Source: Candidatus Fluviicola riflensis
GTDB lineage: Bacteria; Bacteroidota; Bacteroidia; Flavobacteriales_D; Crocinitomicaceae
Length of the DNA stretch: 64,000 bases
NCBI GenBank assembly: GCA_002243285.1
Contig: CP022585.1
Span: 2,654,641-2,718,640, forward strand
Reading direction: 5' to 3'
The notes below the pieces were generated by a model. It was not told where the DNA came from. It ran no database searches and saw nothing but the letters and a program-made list of their open reading frames with translations. Shown one piece after another: positions 1-8,866 of this stretch. The first letter of the stretch is position 1. Every line of letters begins with the position of its first letter. Made by a program: the position numbers and the translations under genes.

Positions 1-2541
1 ATCATGGGTTGGTATTCCGAAATCATTCGCAAGTTCAATGATCTTAGCTTTGAATAGCTGAAACTCCTCAAGACTGGCAAATAGGTACGGATATTTTCTC
101 GGTTTTATAACTAACGCCCAATTGTCAGTTTGCTCAATAACTTCTGCAGTGGAAAGCTGCTTTTTTTTGCGATAACTTACTGCTAGTAGATCTTCTGCCT
201 CTGATGCCGTAAGATTCCGTGCATAGGCATTATTCAGAATCTCATCAATTTGGGCTTCTGAGTGAAGTGGATTTCCAGTATGTATATTGTTAAGTGAAAA
301 TTCGTTGTTCTTACTCACATATTCAATAACATTACTTTTGATCTTATTCTTATAACGATTTAAGAATTGAGCAGCGCCACCAGCAAGCTCCTCCAACTTC
401 ATTTTGGGAGTTAATCCTCCGGTATCCGGTACCTCCTGTAATAACTCGTCGGGCCAACCGTTTTCAATAGCCTCATCGACAGTATCCTTAGCAGATTTCC
501 TTGCTTTATTCATCATTATTCCATCCGTCCCCATAGATGACAATTCGATGTAGAAAAGCATTGTTCTGACTTTTTTACAAAGCGTGCCTTCAGCATTGCA
601 TTCATCAACGAATTCCAAAAGAACATTGAGAACACCAGCAACAATCTGAACAGTTTCAACTACAAGCATTGCTTGACCAAAACGCGTAAGATGTCTTATG
701 TGTCGTAGTTTTGCCAGATTCGCAACAGGTATGAAGGTTGAGATAACATCAAAAGCAACTCCCATAAAATGTTGAACATCTTTGCTATCCCCAAAATCAT
801 CAACATACTTCAAAAAGAAAACTGGAACTAAAGAGTTTATGTTCGACCCGTTAAAATTGATCTCTTCACCCTCTGTAACCAACATCGGTTCTGCCGTATC
901 TAACGAACTTGATATGAGATGTACCGGCTGTAAAATATCATATTTTCCGTAAAGCGCATAAATTTCTGCGCCCCCTACGCGATGAGCCCCTTCGTAATGC
1001 GCAAGTCTGGCAATAATGTGATGCTGCGAAAATTCGAAAGAGTAATTATCGATATGGAATCCTGCAGATTTCTTGGAATTATAATTCAGCATTATCGGTG
1101 CGGCTTCCCAATAAGCGTCAACGTACCTTTCGGTTACATCCTCGGTTTCGGGTAAGATTTTATAACCAGGATAACTCGTATAGAAATACGTTCTATCCGG
1201 TTTAGTTGTAGAAAAATTGATAGGGTCATTAGAATCGATTTCATTGGTTTGATAATGAGCCACCCCATCGACCAGTTTCTTCAAACCTAAGCTATTTTCT
1301 CTCAATTCGAATGTATCAAAATCATACGGATTGTATTTACTTCTTATCCATAAAGCATAAATCGATTTTACGAACATACCTCTGGTGTCTGTAGGTTTCC
1401 AGGTAGCATTAAATGCCCAATTCATTAACTCGATAGTCGATCGGGTAATTTCCCAGGCAGTACTCATTCGCTCATAAAGTACCTCATACATCGTTTTTCC
1501 TTCTTCACCATCACCGTTAAAATCAGGGTTGACTATTCTTGTTAGGAAGGTATTTCTGTCCGACTCTTCATTAAACCCAAAAGATCGAACAATTCTAATA
1601 ACAATCTGTTCTTCAATCTCAACCTTGAATGTTGAGGATAAATGCATACTGACCATCTGTTTCAAAACATTCATTCGATCTTCCAGAGGCATTATGGAAA
1701 GGGCTTTAGACCCCAATATCCGTGCAAGAAAATGAAGCTTCTCCTTACCTTTCATCTTCTGAATATTTACCCGATACAACGACGCAGAGTAGTAAAAATC
1801 ATACAAACCATCGTAATAAGCATTAAGAGTATAATAATCTGGTTCTTCCATGATTGTATCATCTGTCCACTCCTCTTTTTGACGGGTGATGTAAGAATTG
1901 AAGACGCTATCGGAGCTAAATAAAGGGAAGATATCTTCACAAATCCGTTGGATTATCCAGCATATTCGATTAAGTATTCTGGCTATTTCCAGAGGATTAA
2001 TTGAAAACTCTTCAGCTGAGATGAGATACTTGTTCTTGTCATAAAAGCTTTGAACTACAGGGATTGCATTGGTTTCGGGAATTGGATCTCGCGGGTTATC
2101 AATTGCTCTTTGGGGCATGATGATAAATGTGTTCAATTGATTATCACGACCAACGATTTCTTCGTTCGGTATAAGATCCCATTTAAACAATTGCGTAAAA
2201 AAAAGTTCAGAATAATTAGGTGGTGACAAGTACAATTTCTCCACAAAAATATTGACTGGTTCGGTGCTTGGTTCAATGGTACTGATAATATCAAAATGAG
2301 TAAACTTATGCTTATCAACCAATTCATCAATTGTGATAATATTTTTTATGTAATCAGAATATGCATTCCAATAATAGTAATCGTTAAGTGCAACATTTTC
2401 CCGAACAGTATCCATATGACAATAGCGTACAGCTTTGTTCTTATACCAAAAAGTGGATAAGAAACCATTGAATGCGAACTCTGGCTGGACTAAGTTTTCA
2501 ATACTAACAAGATTGCCTCCGTAGGTAATTACAGCTCTCAT
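1..2541 (-). CDS. Very large protein of unknown function, C-terminus beyond window (candidate effector/toxin)
   Basis: An open frame of 847 codons runs from an ATG at 2541 to the left edge without a stop; I translated it by hand. No signal peptide is visible. Most of the chain is soluble and rich in aromatic and acidic residues. A hydrophobic stretch at roughly residues 590-645 (around FDVISTFIPVANLAKL and MLVVETVQIVAGVLNVLLEF) is followed by a charged helical tail that ends, at the edge, in ELANDFGIPTHD. The start lies 1 bp after the stop of the 723-residue gene upstream, so the two are very likely translationally coupled. A hydrophobic segment before a C-terminal domain is a layout seen in polymorphic toxins and in effectors delivered by contractile systems. 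That reading is inference, since the C-terminal domain lies outside the window. I do not recognise the family. Confidence 0.8.
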   Translation of the reverse strand, partial: MRAVITYGGNLVSIENLVQPEFAFNGFLSTFWYKNKAVRYCHMDTVRENVALNDYYYWNAYSDYIKNIITIDELVDKHKFTHFDIISTIEPSTEPVNIFVEKLYLSPPNYSELFFTQLFKWDLIPNEEIVGRDNQLNTFIIMPQRAIDNPRDPIPETNAIPVVQSFYDKNKYLISAEEFSINPLEIARILNRICWIIQRICEDIFPLFSSDSVFNSYITRQKEEWTDDTIMEEPDYYTLNAYYDGLYDFYYSASLYRVNIQKMKGKEKLHFLARILGSKALSIMPLEDRMNVLKQMVSMHLSSTFKVEIEEQIVIRIVRSFGFNEESDRNTFLTRIVNPDFNGDGEEGKTMYEVLYERMSTAWEITRSTIELMNWAFNATWKPTDTRGMFVKSIYALWIRSKYNPYDFDTFELRENSLGLKKLVDGVAHYQTNEIDSNDPINFSTTKPDRTYFYTSYPGYKILPETEDVTERYVDAYWEAAPIMLNYNSKKSAGFHIDNYSFEFSQHHIIARLAHYEGAHRVGGAEIYALYGKYDILQPVHLISSSLDTAEPMLVTEGEEINFNGSNINSLVPVFFLKYVDDFGDSKDVQHFMGVAFDVISTFIPVANLAKLRHIRHLTRFGQAMLVVETVQIVAGVLNVLLEFVDECNAEGTLCKKVRTMLFYIELSSMGTDGIMMNKARKSAKDTVDEAIENGWPDELLQEVPDTGGLTPKMKLEELAGGAAQFLNRYKNKIKSNVIEYVSKNNEFSLNNIHTGNPLHSEAQIDEILNNAYARNLTASEAEDLLAVSYRKKKQLSTAEVIEQTDNWALVIKPRKYPYLFASLEEFQLFKAKIIELANDFGIPTHD

Positions 2542-2542
2542 A

Positions 2543-4714
2543 TTATTCTAGTGTTTCTAGGTTAATTAAAAAAGAAGGATCGTAATTCATTATCAAATCA
2601 GTATCTAACATTTGGATCATGTTATCCGAGTACGTTTTTGAAAAAAAATAGGATTTGTCTAAAGAATAGATAAATACGCTTTCTTCTGGTTGAACGATAA
2701 CCAGATTACCGTTTTCCTGATTTTCACCGACTACGCATATAACGTATTTGAAATAGTTAATCCCTTCAGAGGAAACAAAGGAAGTTTTATTAGTAGATAG
2801 GTCGGAAAGTACGATACGTGGATTAATCAAACCTTCACAAAGAAGATTCACTGAATCATTTTCTGCCTTCGATATGCCAATGATCAGATCGCGATTAACG
2901 AAACCATCAGTTATTGGTAGTTTAATTGTTGTAATCATTCCTGATTCTACTGTCATAACACCAAGTTCGTATTTTGTCTTTCGAGGTAATTCAAACGTTT
3001 TTTGGTCAGCTGAAGTATTAATTGGTGTTTGGATATCTGAGGCGATTTTACTCGTAGGGGACAACGGGGAATTAGCCACTGCAATGGTTGAAGTTGAATA
3101 AACAACTCTGTTAAACAAGGGAGACTGTGGATCCATTGTAAAGATCGTGTCCTTGGTTTGAGTGGTTTGAAAAGCGGTCACACCTAGTAATTGTCCCTGA
3201 ATAACGTGTTTTAACAAATGTAGTCGTTCAAAGTTCACCACTTTGTATTCTTTGGATTCTTCAGTAATCAACAACGGCACTGCTACCAAATTCCCAAACA
3301 CATCATCAAAAGCATTGGGTTGAGCATAAACATTCACCTCCTCCTCTTCTTCATTGAGTTCTGTGCCCGCAATGTAGCTGTAGGTTGCTCCCTGATAGAT
3401 CAGGATTCCGAAGTTGGCAATGTGTTTTTTTACACTACCATCTTCAACAGCTGGATTGGAGAGAATGATCGTGTTGGTTAAGATAGGTTGATTATCTTCT
3501 TCGTCAACGGGTTGCTTTAGTTCTTCTATGGTAGAAAAATGGTTTCTCAGTGCGTTATCTACACAGGCTGTTTGGCCATAAAGCACCACGTTGGAGTTAT
3601 TGTCTGTTACCAATTGCAGGTAGATCTTATTGCGTTCTTCTGCATGTTCCTGAACCGTGGTTTCCAAAATGAGGGGCCAACCATCTGTTCCATAAACCCG
3701 CGCTGTGAGGGTATTCTCCTCTGTACCATAAAGATGATTTTCCGGCTCCTCTGCATCTATACGGTAATTCCCATAGAAGTCATACGAACGCTCTCTGTCC
3801 GATTGAATGTAGAGGTAGTAGGTATTTTTACTTGCAAATGATGTGAGTACATTACTGTAAATAGTGCTTTGATCGTGCTCAACATCTCCTACGGTGGTCA
3901 CTTTTCCTTCCGCAATGCAGTGGAAGCCGTAGAATGCTGCTATGTCTATGAATTGGAAGATCTGTTCTTTTCTGCGTTTCAGCACTACTTCATCGGTAAT
4001 TGCGCTCAGGTCAATAAGGGCTTCTGCAGCCCGGGCATAATTGTAGTCGAAGGCAAAACGGTCTGGTTCATTGAGGATGTAATCTCCGTAGTTCAAAACA
4101 ACATCTATTCCACACTCACCAGTTGCAAACGTGCCAAGTGTTTTTCCCTGATCAATTTTCGGGAGTTCAAATGCCGTTTCGGGAACTTCCTCCCCTTCTT
4201 CATCGTATTGTGTTAAGGAAAAGAAGAGGTTCTCAAAAGAAGCCGTCATCTCAGCCACAGTTTCCTGATAGCCAATGAATGCTGAATCAAATACCGGTGG
4301 TTCTTCTTCATCTGCATGGAAGTCAAAGAAATCGGTATTGATCTTTGTAATGAAATCAGAAACACCTGAGGTGATCGGGATGATGTTTCCACTTGGATCA
4401 ATGAAATCACTTTTGTTCAATCCCCGATAAATGAAATAACGGATGTTTACGCCTTTAATGGGTTGTTGGTACGGGCGCAAGATCAAATTTACTTTGGTTG
4501 GACTTCCTGTTTGCGGCTGGATAGCAACTATTCCTGGACAAATGGCAAAAGCTTTCGTACCTGCTGTCGCCGTGAACTTTGATGTCAGACGGAAAACATC
4601 TTCAGAAACCGGCCCAAACGTTTGGGTTACAGATTGTGAAACGTTCGCCACTTCTGAGAAGAAATGCGATTTAGCTGCGAATCGATTGGTTGGATTATTG
4701 GTTTCGTTCGGCAT
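2543..4714 (-). CDS. Unknown 723-residue protein paired with the large downstream protein
   Basis: Complete 723-residue frame starting MPNETNNPTNRFAAKSHFF. It has no signal peptide, no membrane segment and no repeat that I can see. It is acidic, with clusters such as DEEEPPV and ELNEEEEEVN. The region around residues 70-110 (KVNLILRPYQQPIKGVNIRYFIYRG) and the many alternating hydrophobic stretches suggest a beta-rich fold. It is the first gene of a two-gene unit: its TAA is separated by one base from the ATG of the large protein. It could be a chaperone, adaptor or structural partner of that protein. I do not recognise the family, and no enzyme motif is visible. Confidence 0.85.
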   Translation of the reverse strand: MPNETNNPTNRFAAKSHFFSEVANVSQSVTQTFGPVSEDVFRLTSKFTATAGTKAFAICPGIVAIQPQTGSPTKVNLILRPYQQPIKGVNIRYFIYRGLNKSDFIDPSGNIIPITSGVSDFITKINTDFFDFHADEEEPPVFDSAFIGYQETVAEMTASFENLFFSLTQYDEEGEEVPETAFELPKIDQGKTLGTFATGECGIDVVLNYGDYILNEPDRFAFDYNYARAAEALIDLSAITDEVVLKRRKEQIFQFIDIAAFYGFHCIAEGKVTTVGDVEHDQSTIYSNVLTSFASKNTYYLYIQSDRERSYDFYGNYRIDAEEPENHLYGTEENTLTARVYGTDGWPLILETTVQEHAEERNKIYLQLVTDNNSNVVLYGQTACVDNALRNHFSTIEELKQPVDEEDNQPILTNTIILSNPAVEDGSVKKHIANFGILIYQGATYSYIAGTELNEEEEEVNVYAQPNAFDDVFGNLVAVPLLITEESKEYKVVNFERLHLLKHVIQGQLLGVTAFQTTQTKDTIFTMDPQSPLFNRVVYSTSTIAVANSPLSPTSKIASDIQTPINTSADQKTFELPRKTKYELGVMTVESGMITTIKLPITDGFVNRDLIIGISKAENDSVNLLCEGLINPRIVLSDLSTNKTSFVSSEGINYFKYVICVVGENQENGNLVIVQPEESVFIYSLDKSYFFSKTYSDNMIQMLDTDLIMNYDPSFLINLETLE

Positions 4715-5368
4715 AGTTTATAGGATGATTAAGAATAGAAAGAAATAGACGCTTTTCTTATAGAAGGTGGTTTTAATAAATGACTCATTCAGTGTTTTCA
4801 TTGAAATTTATTTAAGTGTATCTAAGGTTAGGCCAACACAACAAATTAAAACTCCCGGATGCAGACAACAATCCACGCGACGAAACGTCAACGAACGAAA
4901 TATGTGCTGAGATAAAGGTGATCTAAAAGTCGGTTGTTGAACCGTGATTAAGTAACTAACTTGAAGCTAATATAACGATGTTTTTTTCAGGTTAGTACAA
5001 TCCGATTTGTTAAAATTCCCTTTTTTGAATGAAGTAAAAAATTGTTAGTTATGAATCATTATGATTATCAATTATTTACTTAAAAACACTTGTCTAAAAT
5101 TATTTTTGTTAAAATGGTTTAGGTGATTAAAGTGAATTTGGGTTGTTAGAAATAGTGACTTAACCATTGATAAACAGTTAATTAACATACATGTTGCGAC
5201 GCTTTTAAACACAAAGACACAACACTTACGCCGAAGCTTCAGCGTTGTGCCTCCTATGTGGTAAAGCCCTCCCATTCAAACCAACCCCCCATCCGCCTAA
5301 ACGAACAAGGGTTGCCTGTCTTTGTTACGGTTGCCTGAATACTCAACCAATAAACTGTACTTACCAAT
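4715..5368. other. AT-rich gene-free stretch
   Basis: No convincing gene. The part next to 4714 is the 5' region of the minus-strand two-gene unit, but I found no clear TAnnTTTG box. An imperfect hairpin lies at 5218-5249 (CACAAC...GTTGTG around GAAGCTTC). The sequence is strongly AT-rich, and the base composition rises sharply on entering the sulP gene. Confidence 0.5.
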
Positions 5369-6970
5369 CTACTTAGCCACTTTTAGTTTTTTGGTCGACA
5401 GCGGATGTTTGGAGAACGACTTGTGCGCGTCCAATCCTGTTATTGAGAAATCACCGCCTCTGAAATTGTATTCGTTTTCGAAATGCGTGATAAATGCCAT
5501 GAACGAGTGATCGACCAGTTTTGCCTGCGACATATCAATTTCGACCGTTTTTCCTTCTTCGATCTTTGTGAGCATGCGTTTGAAACCTAGCAGGTTCGAG
5601 AAAATGGCCGAATGATACACATGCGCGATTAGTTTTCCGTCTTTTTCTTCAATGCGATAAAATGCTTTGAACAGGCTTTTTAATGAAGCTCCATTAGCAA
5701 CGTGGAAAATGAATTTCACAACGATACCACTGGCAACACCCACCAACAAATCTTCATATAAGGTAAAGAAGATCGTGGTGAGGAAAATCACCAGTTGCTC
5801 GATTCCTATCTTATACGTATGAATGAACTCTTTCGGCGCAGCCAAACGGTACCCCGCAAAAATCAACATCGAAGCTAACGCAGCATTCGGGATCATTTCA
5901 ATCAACGAGATCATGAACAACATGGCAATTAACAAAAACCCACCATGGAAGAAATTCGACCACTTGGTTTGGGCGCCGAAACCAACGTTGGCCGAACTTC
6001 GCACGACTTCCGAAATCATAGGCAAACCACCCAACAAGCCCGAAACAACATTCCCTGTTCCCTGCCCGATCAAATCGCCGTTGTAGTCCGAAGCGCGTTT
6101 GTACGGATCCAGGTTGTCAACTGCTTTTACGGTGAGCAACGATTCCAAACTACTTACAAACAGGAACATGAAAACATATTTCCAGAAAGCGAATGTGGTA
6201 ATGAAATCAAAGTTTGAATTGAGTTTCACCGAACCCCAAAAATCACCGATGCTTACCAATGAATAAGCACCTTCGGTGGATTTAAAGTTCCAGATAATCG
6301 CCAACGGAACAGTCAACAACAATACAAACAAAGGCAACGGTAGTTTTTTGATGAGCTTGATTTTCAACAACGGCAGCAAAAACAAAATCGCCAATCCGAT
6401 CAACCCAACAACGGCAATGTGCCAGTGCGACTCCATCACAAAACGCGGAATGTCAGCAAACAATTCAAACGGTCCTTCGCCTTTGTGAATGACTGTTGGG
6501 TCGTCGCCCAGCAATACCGGAATTTGTTTCGCAATGATGATCAACCCAATGGCTGCCAGCATTCCGTGAATGGCCGAATGCGGAAAGAAATCACTCAACG
6601 AGCCGAATTTCAGCGCACCGAACAGGATTTGGAACAAGGCTGCAATTACGATGATTCCGCAGGTAACCTGCCAGCCCAGTATCGGATCTCCATGTCCCAT
6701 TTCGAGCACCGCGGCGGCACAAATGGTAATCAATCCAGCGGCCGGACCTTTAATCGTGAGTTCGGAAACGTTCAAAAAACTGGTAAACAAACCACCGATC
6801 ATCGCCGTGAGCACACCCATCGCCGGAGGAAAACCACTTGCTTTGGCAATTCCCAAACTGAGCGGAAGCGCCAGCAGAAATACAAAAAATCCGGAAAGGA
6901 TGTCCACTTTCCAATTCTCTTTTAACCCTTTGAATCCTGTTGCAGGAAGCATGGTTTTATCTTTTTTCAT
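5369..6970 (-). CDS. SulP family anion (probable bicarbonate) transporter with STAS tail
   Basis: 533 residues, typical of SulP/SLC26 transporters. The N-terminal part carries the family pattern LSGFFVFLLALPLSLGIAKASGFPP, followed by FTSFLNVSELTIKGPAAGLI. About 10-12 membrane segments run to about residue 430. A cytoplasmic STAS-like domain fills the last 90 residues (EEGKTVEIDMSQAKLVDHSFMAFI). SulP proteins move sulfate, bicarbonate and other anions; BicA of cyanobacteria is the bicarbonate case. Here the gene begins 27 bp after dabB on the same strand, so bicarbonate is the likeliest substrate. That assignment rests on context, not on a substrate motif. Confidence 0.85.
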   Translation of the reverse strand: MKKDKTMLPATGFKGLKENWKVDILSGFFVFLLALPLSLGIAKASGFPPAMGVLTAMIGGLFTSFLNVSELTIKGPAAGLITICAAAVLEMGHGDPILGWQVTCGIIVIAALFQILFGALKFGSLSDFFPHSAIHGMLAAIGLIIIAKQIPVLLGDDPTVIHKGEGPFELFADIPRFVMESHWHIAVVGLIGLAILFLLPLLKIKLIKKLPLPLFVLLLTVPLAIIWNFKSTEGAYSLVSIGDFWGSVKLNSNFDFITTFAFWKYVFMFLFVSSLESLLTVKAVDNLDPYKRASDYNGDLIGQGTGNVVSGLLGGLPMISEVVRSSANVGFGAQTKWSNFFHGGFLLIAMLFMISLIEMIPNAALASMLIFAGYRLAAPKEFIHTYKIGIEQLVIFLTTIFFTLYEDLLVGVASGIVVKFIFHVANGASLKSLFKAFYRIEEKDGKLIAHVYHSAIFSNLLGFKRMLTKIEEGKTVEIDMSQAKLVDHSFMAFITHFENEYNFRGGDFSITGLDAHKSFSKHPLSTKKLKVAK

Positions 6971-6997
6971 ATTGAATATCGTTTTGAGAAGTATTAC

Positions 6998-8866
6998 TTA
7001 GGAAGAGCGCTTGGCAACTTCGTGATAGGTTTTGTGGTGTGGACCTAAAAACACACGTGAATAAATGCGGATGAGCGCAATGCCATCAATAATGAAACTC
7101 AGCGAAGCCAATGCTGCCAATGCAAACTGGTGTTCTTCGATGTGCGAAAACAATAAATCTTCACCGATGAACGTGGGCGTAATCGGGAAACCGGCCAATC
7201 CTAAACAAGCCACCAAAAACACGGCTGTAATCTTCGGATGTTCGTAAACGTGGCCATGGAATTTGTCGAGTGTTACTTTTTCTTCCAAACGCATCAACCT
7301 GCGCAGACACAAGATTCCAACAACAGCCGCCACGATGATTCCGCTGAAATAATACACCAGTTCCGTCAATGACAGTTTTTCGCTGAACGAAACGGCGAGC
7401 ACGATCCACACGTGGTTCATCACCACCAGAATCCAGCTTGTGAGTACATTCCTTCTTTCGGTAAAAGCTTTCAGCACCATCACCAAGCCGATGACTCCAA
7501 ACACGATAGGAAGCGCCGTTTGCAGCGAAACCGGTAAATCGGCTTTGAAATAATACATCCCCAGGCCAGCACCGAAAACAGGTACAAAGAACCAGGCTAC
7601 ATGCCGGATGGAAAGGAATTTCAGTGAATTCCCAAAACGTTTCAGCGGATTCCACAAAAAGCGGTACATCGCGTTGTCGAGGTTCCATTCGCGTAAACTC
7701 CAGAGATACAAGGTATATTCCAACCGTTTTGGAAATGAATCTTCGAGCGTTTTGGCGCGCGGCACGAAATGGTAAAATTGTTCCCTGATTTTGTACGTTA
7801 CCACCGAAGGTGAAATCAGCAATTGGTATGTTCTGTAAAACGCATTGGCCGAAATGTGAATCAACGCGATCCATTCCCAACCGGCGGCTATTTCCACGAA
7901 AATCAACCCGATCTGCGCAATCGAAGCGTAACCGATCTGGCTTTTCACCGAAGACTGAACGCGGGCCGTAAAATTGGCCATCACAGCTGTTAGCAACCCT
8001 ACTCCACCGATTACAAACCGCGCAACTGCTTGGTCTTCCCAGTAATGGAACGTCCGCATCATCAGAAACGCACCAATGTGTACAGAAAGCGAGCCGTAAA
8101 AAATCGCGCTCGACGGTGTTGGCCCTTCCATGGCACGAGGCAGCCACGATGAAAACGGGAATAACGCCGATTTGGCCGTAGCCGTGAGGAAAATCAACAT
8201 CGAAATGCCAATCGCTTCTCCGGAATGATTCACCAAGTGATGGTGTACTTCTTTTGCGTCGTTGAGTTCGTAAAATGCCAGGTTATGCCCCCATAAATGA
8301 TGACTAAGCCACATCGCAAGGATCAATCCGACGTCGCCGATACGGTAGATGGAGAATACCTTCACGGCATTTTTCACCGGCAGGTATCGCGTTCGGTAAA
8401 AGGCAATCAGGAGAAATGAAGAGATGCCCAATACCTCCCAACCGATGAACATGGTTTCGAAATTCCCCGAGAAAATAACCGTGGAATAGCCGAAAAAGAA
8501 GAACATCAGCACCGAGAAAAAGCGCTTGTAGCCCGACTCACGGTGCAGGTACCGACGACTGAAAATCCCGACCAGGAACGTTAATATCGATCCGAAAAGC
8601 AGGAAAACAACCGTCAACCGGTCGGCATAGAGATCAATAAAAAAATCATACTCCGCCGATTTCATGATCGATGTTTCGCGCAAATGCACATTTCCGGCGC
8701 CTTGAACGAGCCACAAGGTGACAAATACAACCGACACGATCAGGTGCAGTCCCGTAATCAAACGCACTACCTGCGCAATCGTGTTTTCGTTGGACTTCGG
8801 TAGGAATACCGTTATCAGAAATCCCAGCAACGGCAGCCCGATGAGGGATAAGATTACGTATTCCAT
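6998..8866 (-). CDS. dabB: DabB: proton-translocating membrane subunit of a DAB inorganic-carbon pump
   Basis: 622 residues of the NADH-quinone oxidoreductase chain 5 / Mrp antiporter type (Proton_antipo_M). Conserved features are the membrane glutamate in MFIGWEVLGISSF and the lysine-bearing segment ATAKSALFPFSSWLPRAMEGPTP. The C-terminal half is shorter than in true NuoL and lacks the long lateral helix. It overlaps the dabA stop region by 13 bp (8854-8866). In DAB systems (also called MpsAB) DabB is thought to couple cation flow to the carbonic-anhydrase-like DabA. No other complex I gene is nearby, which supports DabB over NuoL. Confidence 0.88.
   Translation of the reverse strand: MEYVILSLIGLPLLGFLITVFLPKSNENTIAQVVRLITGLHLIVSVVFVTLWLVQGAGNVHLRETSIMKSAEYDFFIDLYADRLTVVFLLFGSILTFLVGIFSRRYLHRESGYKRFFSVLMFFFFGYSTVIFSGNFETMFIGWEVLGISSFLLIAFYRTRYLPVKNAVKVFSIYRIGDVGLILAMWLSHHLWGHNLAFYELNDAKEVHHHLVNHSGEAIGISMLIFLTATAKSALFPFSSWLPRAMEGPTPSSAIFYGSLSVHIGAFLMMRTFHYWEDQAVARFVIGGVGLLTAVMANFTARVQSSVKSQIGYASIAQIGLIFVEIAAGWEWIALIHISANAFYRTYQLLISPSVVTYKIREQFYHFVPRAKTLEDSFPKRLEYTLYLWSLREWNLDNAMYRFLWNPLKRFGNSLKFLSIRHVAWFFVPVFGAGLGMYYFKADLPVSLQTALPIVFGVIGLVMVLKAFTERRNVLTSWILVVMNHVWIVLAVSFSEKLSLTELVYYFSGIIVAAVVGILCLRRLMRLEEKVTLDKFHGHVYEHPKITAVFLVACLGLAGFPITPTFIGEDLLFSHIEEHQFALAALASLSFIIDGIALIRIYSRVFLGPHHKTYHEVAKRSS

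Noticed and set aside
1529..1923. Two small plus-strand frames opposite the large left-edge protein
   Set aside because: Hand translation of the minus strand shows one unbroken frame over the whole region, so these are shadows.
7161..8147. 328-codon frame on the minus strand inside dabB
   Set aside because: Overlaps the conserved dabB frame completely; composition is Arg/Cys-rich with no motif, so it is a shadow frame.
6998..8866. NADH dehydrogenase subunit NuoL
   Set aside because: No other nuo genes; short C-terminus; direct overlap with dabA. DabB fits better.
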